Notes under the pieces: generated by a model | Seen by the model: the letters and a program-made list of their open reading frames with translations, nothing else | Databases searched by the model: none | What the model was told of the DNA's origin: nothing | NCBI RefSeq assembly: GCF_018991925.1 | Contig: NW_024744462.1 | Location: 40,001 to 104,000, forward strand | Source: Homarus americanus | Taxonomy: Eukaryota > Arthropoda > Malacostraca > Decapoda > Nephropidae | Reading direction: 5' to 3' | Length of the DNA: 64,000 nt | Translations under genes and position numbers: made by a program | Shown: in pieces, positions 34,461 through 46,040 of the stretch | Layout: each line of letters starts with the position of its first letter | Numbering within the stretch: the stretch's first letter is position 1

Positions 34461-35185
34461 TACAAAAACATTAATATCATAGTATAAAGAAAAAACCAGT
34501 TACTACGTTAGTAATCAATAAACAGACGGTGAAAATTATCAATTATTGTCGAACCTGAAGAAAAAAATTTGAATACATTACAACAAAAGACATTCTTCGC
34601 TCAGGTAACAACAGGTAACAATATTATTCAGGTGTGATAAATTCAGATCCGGCTCTTGTTTTTGTTTTTTTTTGTACTTGAAAGCCGGATGTGCAAGAGC
34701 CAGCGTTAAGAAAGGGTAATCCGGCTTTACTTCGCACGAGATTGATTTGGTTATATTACACCTGCGCAGATAATTCAAGAGGGAGGAATGAGAAAGTGCA
34801 TGTTGATTTAATGAATTTTACCTGTGTGGTTTTAATGTTACCTGTTTAAGGCTCCTCTAACTTAACCTAACCTAACCTATGATCACCAGGTGTAATTATG
34901 ATTTAAGACAGGTAAGTTTGATGAGGCTCATAAATACACACAATCTATAACCTTCTCAAAAAACACAGATTGAAAAGCAGACCCGAATCAACATCCAAAC
35001 ACCATTTACGAACCAATAATCAAAGGGGGGCTACGTTTTAATTAACCATTCCTTACCTTTATAGGGTTTAATGGCCTCTAGTTAAACCCGTTCTATTTAC
35101 GAGGATTTACAAACACCATTATCGTTTCTTGTAATTCCTATACGATACGTTAATCAAATCACGTCTTGGTGTTAGGGTCTGCTTG
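34460..35185. other. Ordinary DNA with inverted-repeat cluster and short CCTAA block
   Basis: ATCCGGCT (34647) is inverted as AGCCGGAT (34683) and direct again at 34719. GGCTCTTG (34651) is inverted as CAAGAGCC (34694). CTTAACCTAACCTAACCTA lies at about 34860-34878. Confidence 0.6.
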
Positions 35186-35187
35186 TT

Positions 35188-35228
<41 letters not shown>

Positions 35229-35240
35229 GTGTGTGTGTGT
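35188..35240 (+). repeat. (GT)n with ATGTATG interruption
   Basis: Two GT blocks. Confidence 0.95.
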
Positions 35241-35353
35241 GATCGATAGGTAGGGAATTATATCATACTTGTCTCTCTTCTCTGTGCTTGTTCTGAGGAG
35301 CTGGGGTGAGGTGCATGTGTTTAACGGTGAAGGACTTATTGTGGGTGTTTACG

Positions 35354-35453
<100 letters not shown>

Positions 35454-35662
35454 GTTGTCAGTGTAACAGTAAGGATGGATTCATAATTGGTGATAATTGA
35501 CTGCAAATTGGGTGTTTTAGGACGCCAATTATGTAGTGTTGTGGGAGGAGGGTGTGAGTGGAGGGGGGAGGAGGAGAGGGGCAGGGGGTTATGAAGGATA
35601 GAAATAGTAATCATCATTAATTCATCGCCGTGTGTGGGATTATATATGCATTTTCGTTTAAG

Positions 35663-35665
<3 letters not shown>

Positions 35666-35693
<28 letters not shown>

Positions 35694-35735
35694 TGTATGT
35701 ATGTATGTATGTATGTATGTATGTTTGTATGTATA
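35666..35735 (+). repeat. (ATGT)n microsatellite
   Basis: About 16 ATGT units. Confidence 0.97.
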
Positions 35736-36084
35736 TACATATATTTTGGTGTAGATGTGTATGGAGTTGTACATTTCCTGAGCAGCGTGTAATGTGTGTG
35801 GGGGGAGGGAGGGGGGCGTCGGATAACATAAGACACCCCCCTCCCTCTCCCCCTCCCCCCCCGGAGCAGGTGAGAGGGCCGGATATACTAATAATAATGA
35901 TGGCACGATAATAATAATTCATTGTCTCACTTGGTCTTTTGTTACATGGCCGTCGGTCCAGCTGTCAATATCTCCCTTCGTCCACACTTTGTCCAATCAA
36001 TTATGGATGACACTTGCAATTATTCTTGGTTATATAATCATCATTTACACCACTGAAATAAATATGTTTTGGCCCCGGGAACCC

Positions 36085-36290
36085 ACCACTAACCTCTCTC
36101 CATCCACCCCCCCTTCCACCTCAGAGAGTACAACCCCCCCACCCCTGACACCCTGCCTCCACCCCCCCCTGATACACCCCTTTCTTCTCCTCCCCTCTGA
36201 CCCCACTACTACCTCCTCCTTCTCCCCCCGCCCACCGACACACCCCGTTCTCCCCCCCACACCGACACACCCGTTCTCCCCGCCCACCCC
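36085..36290 (+). repeat. C-rich tract with CCCGTTCTCCCC units
   Basis: CACCGACACACCCCGTTCTCCCC repeats at 36230-36285 in a C-rich block. Confidence 0.85.
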
Positions 36291-36472
36291 GACAGGCCAT
36301 CAGGTGTTTTGTGAGGGAAGCCAATATCGAGAATAGCCTCTTAAATTACATGAAATGAGTTGTTATTGTTGTTCTTCTTGGTTTTGTTGTTATTGTTTTG
36401 GGTCATTTTTTGTTTGTTTTTCAAGTTGTTTGATTTTAAATGTCTGGTTCAAGCGTGATTGATATAAGTTAA

Positions 36473-36474
<2 letters not shown>

Positions 36475-36546
<72 letters not shown>
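36475..36546 (+). repeat. (CT)n microsatellite
   Basis: About 72 bases. Confidence 0.97.
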
Positions 36547-36549
<3 letters not shown>

Positions 36550-36639
36550 CTAATACGAGCCTTTGTGTCTGAGTCGAGGGTTAATGAAAAAGAAAAAATG
36601 GGCGTGGAAGATACCACAGACATATTGAGTAATTACGGG

Positions 36640-36702
<63 letters not shown>
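36640..36702 (+). repeat. (TG)n microsatellite
   Basis: About 60 bases. Confidence 0.97.
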
Positions 36703-36703
<1 letters not shown>

Positions 36704-36915
36704 GTGGAAAGAAAACAGGAGGTGGCAGGAAGGTGTGTGGTGACTAGACGAAATATGTAGTAAAGTTTCTTGTCACTGTCACTACCAGAACCCCACGTGT
36801 GCTCTGTTATTGATGTTTTTTATTGTTATTATCTTGATTGTTATTGTTATTTCTTTTACAATTGTTATTTTTATATTGTTTGCTTTGTTAGTTTATTATT
36901 ATTTATTTTTATTAT

Positions 36916-36951
<36 letters not shown>

Positions 36952-36966
36952 CACACACACACACAC
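36916..36966 (+). repeat. (CA)n microsatellite
   Basis: About 50 bases with one CG step. Confidence 0.96.
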
Positions 36967-37059
36967 GTCTTCTGGTGTCATCGTTATTCGTCCTTTACTT
37001 AATGAACCGAAAACACCGAGAACATAAAAAAAAAAAAAATTTAAAAATAAATAAATAAA

Positions 37060-37235
37060 AGCCGACTTAAACTCTCGCGTTTTTCTGGACGGATTGAGGA
37101 CCTCGAGAACGCCCAAAATGACCTCTACATCCTCGCGGTTTTTTTCCCCTACATAAACTCAAGACTCCAAGAACGCATTAACGAAAAAAGTATATAAAGA
37201 AAACGCCCTAAATTCCCTAGCGTTTTTTCTTCGTC
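37060..37235 (+). repeat. Decayed repeat with CGCGTTTTT and GAGAACGC words
   Basis: CTCGCGTTTTTCT (37072), CTCGCGGTTTTTTT (37131) and CTAGCGTTTTTTCT (37216), with GAGAACGC / AAGAACGC / GAAAACGC between them, suggest three diverged units of ~60-85 bases. Confidence 0.45.
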
Positions 37236-37375
37236 TTCTGTGGTTCTGTGTCACCTAGGAGGGGTGGTGGGTGTTCCTTGCCTCCTTCAGAGACCTCCAG
37301 GAATAATTCAATTTGAAGTCCACCTCTGCCCTGTTATTATGAGCTATAAGGAAGACCATTTTTATTTCTTCATCT

Positions 37376-37650
37376 TGTGGTTGGTTGGTTGTGGTGGTTG
37401 GTGTGTGGGGGTGGTTGGGTGTGAAATTGGTTGGTGGGGAGTGGTAGTTGGTGTAAGAATTGGTTGGTGTGGGGTGGTTGGTGGTGTAAATTGGTTGGTG
37501 TGAGAGGTGGTTGAATATGAGGATAGTGAATAGTATTAGAGTGGTGGTTGGTTGTGGGGTGGTGGTTGGTGTAGGGGTGGTGGTTGGTGTGTGGTGGTTG
37601 AGGGTGGTGGTGGTGGTGGTGGTGAGGGGGTGGTTGGTGGTGAACGAAGA
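37376..37650 (+). repeat. G/T-rich minisatellite (GGTGGTTGGTGTG)
   Basis: About 18 units of 12-16 bases, ending in (GGT)n. Confidence 0.92.
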
Positions 37651-37654
37651 GGTA

Positions 37655-38520
37655 AGACAACAAGGCGAATTCGATGATATTTCCTATACAAAACCTGGAT
37701 ATCTCCCCCTCCCTCTCCCCCTCCTCCCCCCAGAAAAAAAATCAATCACACACTACGTTAAATTTCAATCCTCGTTAATGAGTCGTTAAGAATACAGGTA
37801 ATTACTCACTTCTTTAGCGAAATCATAAAAAAGTCTGAAAATGGCGTAAACACTACACTAAGATTGTACTGATTATATATATTAATATTTCTTAACTATC
37901 GCCAGGCGCCAATATTTACTAATGATCGTTCGTGAATTTATTTTTTTCCCGTAACAAGCTATAAGGTAGTATTTTAATGACTGTCTTTTCAAGGACTAAT
38001 ATAATGTTTAAAATGCCATTAACTTGTACTCAGACTATCGTAATTGAATTTATTATTTTTTTATATATTTTTTTATATTTTAGCATCAGTTATAAGATAA
38101 GGTTTAGGTCGAAGGTCAAATTTCTCAGGATAAATAATTCTTGTGACATTCTTACATCTTTAATTATGAGGAATGTTTCACGTTCTAGGCTTTTGAGAAG
38201 GTGAACACAGAACGTCTATATCTAAACCAAGACCGTGATATAGGACTTCCATCCTTAAAGGCGAAAATTATGATAACACTTGGTTTAACACTATAATGCC
38301 CAGGTCCCACGGGTATACAGAGATCACATGGGAATAATTAAGACGGAAGATAATGTTAAGATATTGGAACATTTACCGACATGGAGCTAAAGACGATATG
38401 CCGCTGTCAGTTTGTTGGTGTTTCGTCCTTATCGTCAAAGCCTTCTGGTATCGTTACGTTTACCACATGAAAAAATTACAACACATTGACGATAATGAAA
38501 AACATATAACCACGTCACCA
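37655..38520. other. AT-rich ordinary DNA, no gene recognised
   Basis: No long non-repeat open frame with recognisable similarity. Confidence 0.5.
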
Positions 38521-38524
38521 ATTA

Positions 38525-38586
<62 letters not shown>

Positions 38587-38635
38587 CGTTGTTATTCCAT
38601 AGTGTGTGTGTGTGTGTGTGTGTGTGTGTTAAAGG

Positions 38636-38694
<59 letters not shown>
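38525..38694 (+). repeat. (ATT)n, (TG)n and (GA)n in succession
   Basis: (ATT)n at 38525-38586, (GT)n at about 38603-38629 and (GA)n at 38641-38694. Confidence 0.97.
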
Positions 38695-38697
<3 letters not shown>

Positions 38698-39479
38698 AAC
38701 ACCTTTCAGTAAGAGAGACACCTTGAGACGCAGGTGTTGGGACGTACAAGAGACTAGACTGTAAGCAGGTGTTACAGGTACTCAACGGGGGAAGGAAGGG
38801 GTGGGGAGGGGTGAAGAAGGAGGGGTTAAGAAGGTTCTGTATAACATTTCTTCCTACCTCTCCTAGTATCGACATGCAAAAGAGGTTAGTAATAAGATTC
38901 TCGGCGGCATAGCACTTTCTTCCTCCTTCCACTCCATAACCCCCTCTCAACCCCCCACCTTTACCCCTCACCCCCCCCTACCACAGACTGTATGGGTTGC
39001 CAGTCAGTCGATCGATGGAATAAATAACTCCAGTCTGTTATTTCTTGAACTGCCTTAAAACCACGGAATTAAAAGGTTGAGGTATTGTTATTGTTTTTTT
39101 TTTGTTATTTAATTTGATTCAACAACTACAGTAAAAGGTCTTGAAGCTGGTAACTCAAAATGTTGATAGATAGACAGAGAGACACGCATAGATAGACAGA
39201 TAGACAGACATAAATAGACTAATAAAGATAGATTGAATAGGTAGATAGATGGATAGATAAAGAAATAGATTAATAAATATACTAAGCACCGTAAGTATAA
39301 AGGAGCTATATGAATGTTTATATTAAGAAATAGATCTTAAGACATAGTATACACCACAATATATTTCTTATCGGGTATAATAAATGTATTCGTGTTGAAG
39401 TGGGAGTTCTTGTTTACGTGGTAACAGTGGTCGGTGAAGGGTATAGGTCGGTGAGGGTATTGTGGTAACAGTGTCGCCA

Positions 39480-39487
39480 GCCCGCCT

Positions 39488-39531
<44 letters not shown>
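39480..39531 (+). repeat. (TG)n microsatellite
   Basis: About 42 bases. Confidence 0.96.
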
Positions 39532-39659
39532 ATTAGGACCTAAATGCAGCCGTTATCCTGACACATGGCTCGTATAAATCACACACAATGTTGCCAGAGA
39601 CGGAGGTAAGCGACATCTCAGACCTCCTCCCCGTCAATCCAACTCTTGCTGGGGGCCCT

Positions 39660-39870
39660 GTTTGTCTGGGTGGTGGTGGTGATTGTTGAGGTGGTGATGA
39701 TGGGGGTGTGGTGGTAGGGGTGATTGTTATGGTGGTGGTGATTGTTGCGGTGGTGGTGATAGTAGTGATGATAGTAACGGTAGTTGGTGTAGTGATGGTG
39801 GTGATGATTGTGATGGCAGTGTGATGCAGTGGTGGTGGTATGGTGCAGGGAAGGTGAAGTGCTGATGGTG
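39660..39870 (+). repeat. GGTGGTGATTGTT-type degenerate repeat
   Basis: GTGGTGGTGAT / GTGATGGTGGTGATGATTGT strings recur with a period of ~15-21 bases. Confidence 0.85.
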
Positions 39871-40149
39871 GTGATTTAAGAAGAGGGAGGAGAAGGAAGG
39901 AAAAGAAGAGATAGGGATGAGAGATATGGAGAGGGAGAAAATAAAAAGGGGGAGGGAGGGGGGAGCAATCAAGGACGAAGGGAAGGTAGGCAGGAAAATA
40001 GAGAGAAAGGGAAAGAGGAGGAAGAAACAGAGGAGGAGAGGGGAGGAAAGAGAGAGAATTAATCAAGGGAGAAAGAGAAGGAGGAAGAATATGCCCATAC
40101 ATAATACACAATATGTTTATTAAAGGATTTCCAGTGACTTCATAGAGAC

Positions 40150-40615
40150 CGGGGTGAGGGGACACACACAGCACCTACCTGAGGGGGGGGACACAGCACC
40201 TACCTGAGGGGGGAGGGAGGAGACACAGCACCTACTTGAGGGGGGGGAGGGAGGGGACACAGCACTTACTTGAGGGGGCAGGAGGGGGACACAACACCTG
40301 AGGGGGGGAGGGAGGGACACAGCACCTACCTGAGGGGGGACACAGCACCTACCTGAGAGGGGGGAGGAGGGGACACAGCACCTACCTGAGGGGGGGGGGA
40401 GGAGGGACACAACACCTACGTGAGGGGGGGAGGGAGGGACACAGCACCTACCTGAGGGGGGACACAGCACCTACCTGAGGGGGGACACAGCACCTACCTG
40501 AGGGGGGGATGGGGGGAGGGACACAGCACCACCTGAGGGGGGACACAGCACCTACCTGAGGGGGGACACAGCACCTGAGAGGGGGGGGATGGGAGGGGAG
40601 ACACAGCACCTACCT
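40150..40615 (+). repeat. ~22-35-bp minisatellite (GGACACAGCACCTACCTGAGGGGG)
   Basis: About 16 units. The invariant core is CACAGCACCTACCTGAGG, followed by a G/A spacer of variable length (GGGG to GGGGGGATGGGAGGGGAG). Confidence 0.95.
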
Positions 40616-41027
40616 CCTCACCGTCAATTTAATACTCATTCTCTCCTGATGACTTTCTCTATTGAATGATAAAATGTTATTTATGGTAATCAGTGTGGAG
40701 TGAGACTCGTTAAGACCTCCGCCTCACTGCCTCGCCTCGGACGCCTCCACCAAATGGCCGGCGTTATTATTATTTATCCAAACAAACACGAGGTTTTTTT
40801 TTTTTCCTTGGTATGTTTTACTGGCTTGCCGATACAGGTTCCTCCTTCTCCCTGTTTTGACCAATAGGGTGAAAGGGAGGGAGGGATGAGGGAGAGTAAA
40901 AACAAGGTGGAAAGGGTAGTGGGTGGGTGGGTAGGTGGGAGGGAAGTCTGTCAGGAGGAGAGTGCTTACGTAAATGATAGGGAGGGAGAGTGTTAGTGAG
41001 AGGGGTGTTAGTAAAGGGGAGTATAGG

Positions 41028-41095
41028 TATGAGAGAGAGAGAGAGAAAGAGGGGGAGAGAGAGAGAGAGAGAGAGAGGGCGAGAGAGAGAGAGAT
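41028..41095 (+). repeat. Interrupted (GA)n
   Basis: Three GA blocks. Confidence 0.93.
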
Positions 41096-41329
41096 ATCAA
41101 CAGAGAGTGTAAATGAGAGGGATATGAGTGTGTGTGGGTGTGGTTCTCTTCCTACATCACCACTCATTATCCACCTCTACCCCATCCCCATCCTCCCTCT
41201 CTCCATCCACCACCCCACCGGCACTGGCACTCCTCTCCCCTCCACCCCCCCTCCTCTCCCCTCCACCCCCCTCCCCTCTCTCCCGCCACTCCTCGACAAA
41301 TTTAATGATATTTTTTCCTTGGGACAATC

Positions 41330-42290
41330 AACATATAATGTAGGCAGCGGCGCGGGGACTTTAGGAGAGGTTAATCCGCGCTACCAAATTACCCTTGGCA
41401 TAAAAATCCATTACCACTGAACACAATCCTCTCCTGTCCTAGATTACTACACGAACTATTTTCCAATTAACAAGCTCTGGAAACCGACAAATCCCTATTA
41501 ACTTTTAACTTGGGGGAAACTTGTCGTGGTGTGTGTGACCCAGGGGCCGTCACTGGAGGCACCGGCTAGCTGGAAAGAAAATGGTAGGAAGGTTTTGCGA
41601 CGCGGGGAGAAAGAAAACGGCAGTGAGGGAAAATGTTAGAAATGTGGGGGGGAAAAATGAGAGTTAGGGAATTTATAATAGTAAATGGTAGGGAAAAGGA
41701 ATGATTCGTTGGAAACCAAAAATATGTTGTAAGAAAAGTAAGAGAAACAGATAAAAGACTAGAGAAACATATAAGAAAGACAATGTGAGAAATATGATAA
41801 TGAAAACGGTAAAGCAATAAGAAGGAAACCGAAGGAAATTTATAAAGAAACTACAAAAACTAGAGAGAAAATGTAGAAAACACAAGAGACGAACAATAGG
41901 AAGATGTGAAAGAAAACGGAAGATGTGAAAGAAAACGGAAGGTGTCCAGCACTCTTGTGTCTACCTCGACAATATTGTTATACCGGAGTTTTATCACTGA
42001 AATTTTAAGGATAACTGTGTTTTCTTATTGTTAACTATCAATAGGATATTATTTCTAGTGTCTCCGGAAAGTTGGAGAAACTGTAGGGACGTTTAGCATG
42101 TGTTGGAGCCAAAAATAAATCGAGTTTCACATTAAGATCTTCTAGAATCCCACTAAACCAACAGATGGTACAGAACCCCTTCAAATACAACAGTTCAAGA
42201 CTTTTAATACAATACCCTCAGGACTGGTCTTGATACAGCTGTCGTCTGGTTTAAAGTGGTGATTCTCTTTACAGTCTTAATGAAGTACTA
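41330..42290. other. Ordinary to A-rich DNA, no gene recognised
   Basis: The segment 41575-41940 is purine-rich with AGAAAATG / GAAAACGG words, probably a decayed array. No exon is seen. Confidence 0.45.
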
Positions 42291-42295
42291 ACGTG

Positions 42296-42480
42296 TTCTA
42301 ATCACTCGGTCGTCTTAGTCGTCGTCTAAGTCTTTTTTTCGTCGTGTTATTCGTCTTTGTCATCGTCTTAGTTCTTTCTTGGCGCCTTTGTCGTCGTCTT
42401 AGTCGTCATCTTAGTCGTCTGTCGTCTTTGTCGTCGTCTTTGTCATCGTCTTAGTCGTTTTTTATCTTCGTCGTTCTGTT
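42296..42480 (+). repeat. GTCGTCTTA/GTCTTTGTC repeat
   Basis: About 15 GTCGTCTTA, GTCATCTTA or GTCGTCTTTG units. Confidence 0.9.
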
Positions 42481-43590
42481 GCAGACGAAGGGAATGGCCT
42501 GACGAAGACCCCTCCTCCTCCAGCCTCTCGAGAGACTTAATGGTAATTGTATTGAGACCAACATAACGGAAGTCACCGCCCTGCTCACCTTATACCCACC
42601 TGATGTCTTCCACCTTAATGATGTCTTAACAGGTAGCTAGTGAGGCGTCTGGTCCTTGTGGGCACCAACCAGGGACATAGGAGGGGGTAGTCGGGAGGAG
42701 TTTACTGTAGGTGCAGATAACGTAAGGTGGAATCCGAAGGTCGTAGAGGGAGAAGAGGGAGAGTATTTTTTTTTACTAACGTATGTGTTTGTCATCAAGG
42801 GAGTCTATTGAAGAAAGGAAGGATATTTTTTTTTAAGAAGGGAGCATATAGTTTCTCAATGAGGGAAAGTCTATTCACAAGAAGGGAAGCCACTATCCAG
42901 ATGTACTTACTACCCTTGTTTTGGTCTAGTCTGGGAAAGTGAAGGGAAGGATACTGTATAGGTGGGAAAGAAGGAGACATCCATACACACCAAGCAAAGA
43001 AAAATGAAACTTGAGAAATAGTAAACAACATAGAATTAATAAATGGCGAATAACTAACAAAATATTGATAATAAATAGACACTTACAATAAAATAATCAA
43101 GAAATAGTAAATGAAGAGAAATTGAAGCAAGGAACAGTGTGAAAATAAACAAGTGTGAAGCAACAAGGTGACTAATGACCAGTGAGGATAGTGTGTACCG
43201 CAGTGACCACACAGTACTGAGTCACGTCTGCTGGAAGGCCATTAATAACACGAGTCAGGCGCTAACAATAATAACTTTTCTTTTTTTAGGAGTTATCTTT
43301 AAACAGGCCGTCAAGTTACTGTCTCTCGCATCACCCCGGAGAGACTGTTATCATTGGGGTGTCTGGTTCGTCTCTCAGCTACTGTTATCTATCTCTCCCT
43401 TGGGTGTAAATGTCATCTAATGATGTATAATTTACGTAGGATACTGTGTGTGTTGTGTCGTAAGTGAAGCAATTAATTTCTTGCTTCATTCTGTATGTCT
43501 TTTAAGAAGTGATGAAGTAAAATGATTATTATATATATTAAAAGACAATGAAAATACGAAATAAAATATATAAATTCCATTGGGTCAAAA
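42480..43590. other. Ordinary DNA, no gene recognised
   Basis: A decayed ~55-60-base repeat with AGTATTTTTTTTTA / GGATATTTTTTTTTA / GGAGCATATAG words occurs at 42760-42860. No coding evidence. Confidence 0.45.
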
Positions 43591-43779
43591 TTATGTTGTT
43601 TTCCCTCGGCCAAGAATCATTTATACGACTAAGCGAGAGACACACCATAACCTCTCCTAAACGCAATAATGTAATTAACTTCCCCCGAATAATAATCATA
43701 TTCCCCAGACTAAGCCGTAATTTTCTCACCTGCCTAAGCATTCATCATTTGGTAAGATCAAAAGAATAAAAGTGAGCCA

Positions 43780-43882
43780 GAATTCCCTTCGCCCGCCAAA
43801 ACAAAACGATATTACCCTTTTCGCGCCAAAAAGGTCCTAATCTTTTCCCGCCAAAATAGTATAATCTTTTCCCGCGCAAACC
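43780..43882 (+). promoter_or_regulatory. Tandem E2F-like motifs
   Basis: Four near-copies of the E2F consensus TTTSSCGC: CCCTTCGCCCGCCAAA (43785), TTTTCGCGCCAAAAA (43818), CTTTTCCCGCCAAAA (43842) and CTTTTCCCGCGCAAA (43866), spaced about 24-33 bases. Weaker relatives (TTTTCCCTCGGCCAAG near 43598, CTTCCCCCGAATAA near 43679) suggest the cluster is the conserved part of an old short-unit array. It lies about 750 bases downstream of homeobox exon 44633-44766 in transcript orientation. Confidence 0.5.
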
Positions 43883-43939
43883 GGCTTCAGTTGGGAGATC
43901 AGTAGCGTAAAAGTGGGGCGGCATAATTGATGGGAGAAA

Positions 43940-44400
43940 CGAGGTTTTCCAGTTAATTTGACTGTGACGATAATTACTGCCATCTAGATCAATTAAGCCC
44001 ATGTTTTATCGTCCCTTAATTAGATTAGCGCGGAAGAGAGTTAGAGGTAAATTGCCTCTTGTTATCTGGGCTCGGTGTTTTTGTCCTTAAGTCGAATAAT
44101 CTGGCTGGCTTGATCTGGGTTGGCGGGTGGAGGGTTGGGTTGGTTGGTTGATGCGATCCACTCAGTGACTGGTTAAGTGCACATCTACCTAGCTATGATA
44201 ATGGACTAATTAACACCATCTGGGGGTGGTTATATACGCGGGGTGTTCCTTCGAGATGGACAGACAGCCATCAGATGCGTTTTTCATCCCGGGTTGACGT
44301 GGGTGAAAGCAGCTGATGAATGAAGGAAAATTGGATTGAGAAATTGATGGCCGTTCGTTCGATGGAGTTAACAAAATGTAATTTCTTATAAACCGTCGAC
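43940..44400. other. High-complexity segment downstream of the homeobox exon
   Basis: Non-repetitive sequence with several TAATTA/ATTAG cores (TTAATTAGATTAG about 44016, ACTAATTAAC about 44205), CATCTGG/CATCTAG E-box-like words and a GGTTATATACGCGGGG string near 44228. It is a candidate intronic or 3' regulatory element of the homeobox gene. Confidence 0.35.
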
Positions 44401-44632
44401 AAGCGCAGACATTATAAGGATTTTGGTCTCATGTGCTTCAATACATTTAAGTTTATATATCGTATCGTGATCCCAAGACCTAAGTTGTCATAATATAGAT
44501 TTAGACATAAGAGAGTAACAAAATACCTCGCCTCCATGTACAAACCAAAACAAACACATAATACTAAAATACATCTGTAAGTCAATAACAACCTCAAAAC
44601 AAGAACAGAACAAGAAATCCACACCAACTGAC

Positions 44633-44766
44633 CTCCATTTGGTTCTCCTGTTCTGGAACCACGTCTTGACCTGAGCGTCGGTCATCTTCAGTTGTTTGGC
44701 CAGGGCGGCTCGTTCGCTCGACGCCAGGTACTTCTGTTTGTTGAAGCGCTTCTCTAGCTCGTTCAC
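44633..44766 (-). CDS. C15: TLX/C15-family homeobox gene, exon with homeodomain positions 13-57
   Basis: On the minus strand a polypyrimidine tract and CTACAG acceptor precede 44 codons plus two bases, ended by the donor AG/GTCAGT. The translation begins [20 protein letters not shown], continues through [12 protein letters not shown] and ends [12 protein letters not shown]. Aligned to homeodomain numbering it gives L16, F20, the helix-3 W48-F49-N51-R53 signature and T47, the residue typical of the TLX family where most Antennapedia-class proteins have Ile or Val. K/R-rich helix 3 is intact. Codon 57 (Arg, AG-) is split, so the next exon must start with its last base, followed by a RQTAEERE-like stretch in relatives. 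That exon was not found downstream within this window. In relatives (vertebrate TLX1/2/3, fly C15/clawless) the protein is a nuclear transcription factor patterning appendages and nervous tissue. No in-frame stop or frameshift is present, so the exon looks functional. Confidence 0.93.
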
Positions 44767-45119
44767 CTGTAGGAGGAAGGAACCACGCTGTTACCGCGCC
44801 ATGACATGACCCGTTGTTAGTTGTGGAGGGAGGAGAGGAGGGAGGAGAGGGTAGACATATAGAGAGATGCTGAGTGTGGGGAGGTAGCCGGGGAGGGGGG
44901 AAGAAGGAGAGGGGGAGAGGGAAAACCCATTGAGCGATGCTAAATGGGGGAAATTAACAGGGGAAAAATTCCTTAGGACTTATTAGTTGTAGGGGAATTA
45001 AGTGGATTTATACCCTTAAGAACTACTGGCTGTGGGGAGTTAGCTGGGGAATATTCTTGAAAAATTAAATAAAGTGTAGGAAGGAATCATAAGAATGACA
45101 CTGAAGAAGGTGCTGTAGC

Positions 45120-45245
45120 AGGTGTGGGGAGTAAGTAGAACACACACACACAGAGGTTCGAACCCGGGTCCTCTGCCACAGCCAACACCGTATAGCCTAC
45201 AGTAGTGACGCTTTGGTAGCAAAAGGTGTCAGTCGGATATTTTTT
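45120..45245 (-). mobile_element. Possible tRNA-derived SINE fragment in the homeobox intron
   Basis: On the minus strand a GGGTTCGAACCT B-box-like motif (about 45154-45165) lies ~35 bases after GTAGGCTATACGG, which loosely fits an A box. The motif is enclosed by a CAGAGG/CCTCTG inverted pair, and a TG-rich stretch follows on the element strand. The pairing does not form a full tRNA cloverleaf. A degenerate SINE head is the best reading. Confidence 0.35.
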
Positions 45246-45324
45246 TGTTTGTATGTGGTGAGTTGTACACACGAGGGAGGGGAGTAAAAAAATGCACAAC
45301 AGCGGCCGTTCACAAGTGCAATAA

Positions 45325-46040
45325 CCGTGTGAAGGGGTGGGGGAGTGGGAGGAACGGGATGGTGGGGAGGGTAGGAGTGGGAGGAACGGGATGGTGGGGA
45401 GGGTAGGAGTGGGAGGAAGGAAAGGGGAGAGGGTAGGGGGGGAGAGAAGGTCGGGAGGGATAGGTAGGAGAGGGTTGGAGGTAGGACTTGACTATAGGGA
45501 GTGAGGAGGAGAAAAAAGACCAAGGGAATGGGTAGAAGGGAAAGAGCAATGGAGAGAGGGAGGAGGAGAGAGAAGAGAGTGAGAGAGGATGGATGTAGAC
45601 CAGAGGAGGAGAAGGAGAAGGGAGAGGAGTAAGGAAGAGGGTAGGAGGGGAAGGAAAGGGAAGAGAAGAGGAAGGGGGATACCAAAGAGAAGGCGTAGAG
45701 GGGAAAGGAGGATACCAGGGGGAGAGTGGGAGAGGGAAGGGGGGTACCAGGGGAGAGTGGGGAGGGAAGGGGGATACAGGGGAGGTGGGGAGAGAGAAGT
45801 CCCAGGGGAGAATGGGAGGAGAGGTGAAGGGGGTACCAGGGGAGAGTGGGAGAGGAAGGGGGGGCACCAGGGAGGTCGGGGAGGGGAAAGGAGGATACCA
45901 GGGGGGGGAGAGTGGGAGAGGGAAGGGGGGTACCAGGGGAGAATGGGAGAGGGAAGGGGGGTACCAGGGGGAGAGTGGGAGAGGGAAGGGGGGTACCAGG
46001 GGGAGGAGGATACCAGGGGGAAGGGAGAGATGCCAGGTGT
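45325..46040 (+). repeat. Purine-rich minisatellite (GGGAGAGTGGGAGAGGGAAGGGGGGTACCAG)
   Basis: From about 45700 to 46030 roughly ten ~31-base units of GGGGTACCAGGGGGAGAGTGGGAGAGGGAA occur. The left part has two and a half 32-base GGGAGGAACGGGATGGTGGG units and decayed purine-rich DNA. Glu/Gly/Arg and Pro/Ser frames of up to 206 codons are artefacts. Confidence 0.93.

Noticed and set aside
40724..41167. Minus-strand frame with GHLVEASEARQ-like end as the missing C-terminal homeobox exon
   Set aside because: It lacks the RQTAEERE-type sequence and is mostly translation of GA-rich repeats.
44412..44632. Extension of the homeobox frame past 44633
   Set aside because: The frame continues into sequence beyond a good GT donor, and the translated residues lose all TLX similarity, so it is intron read-through.
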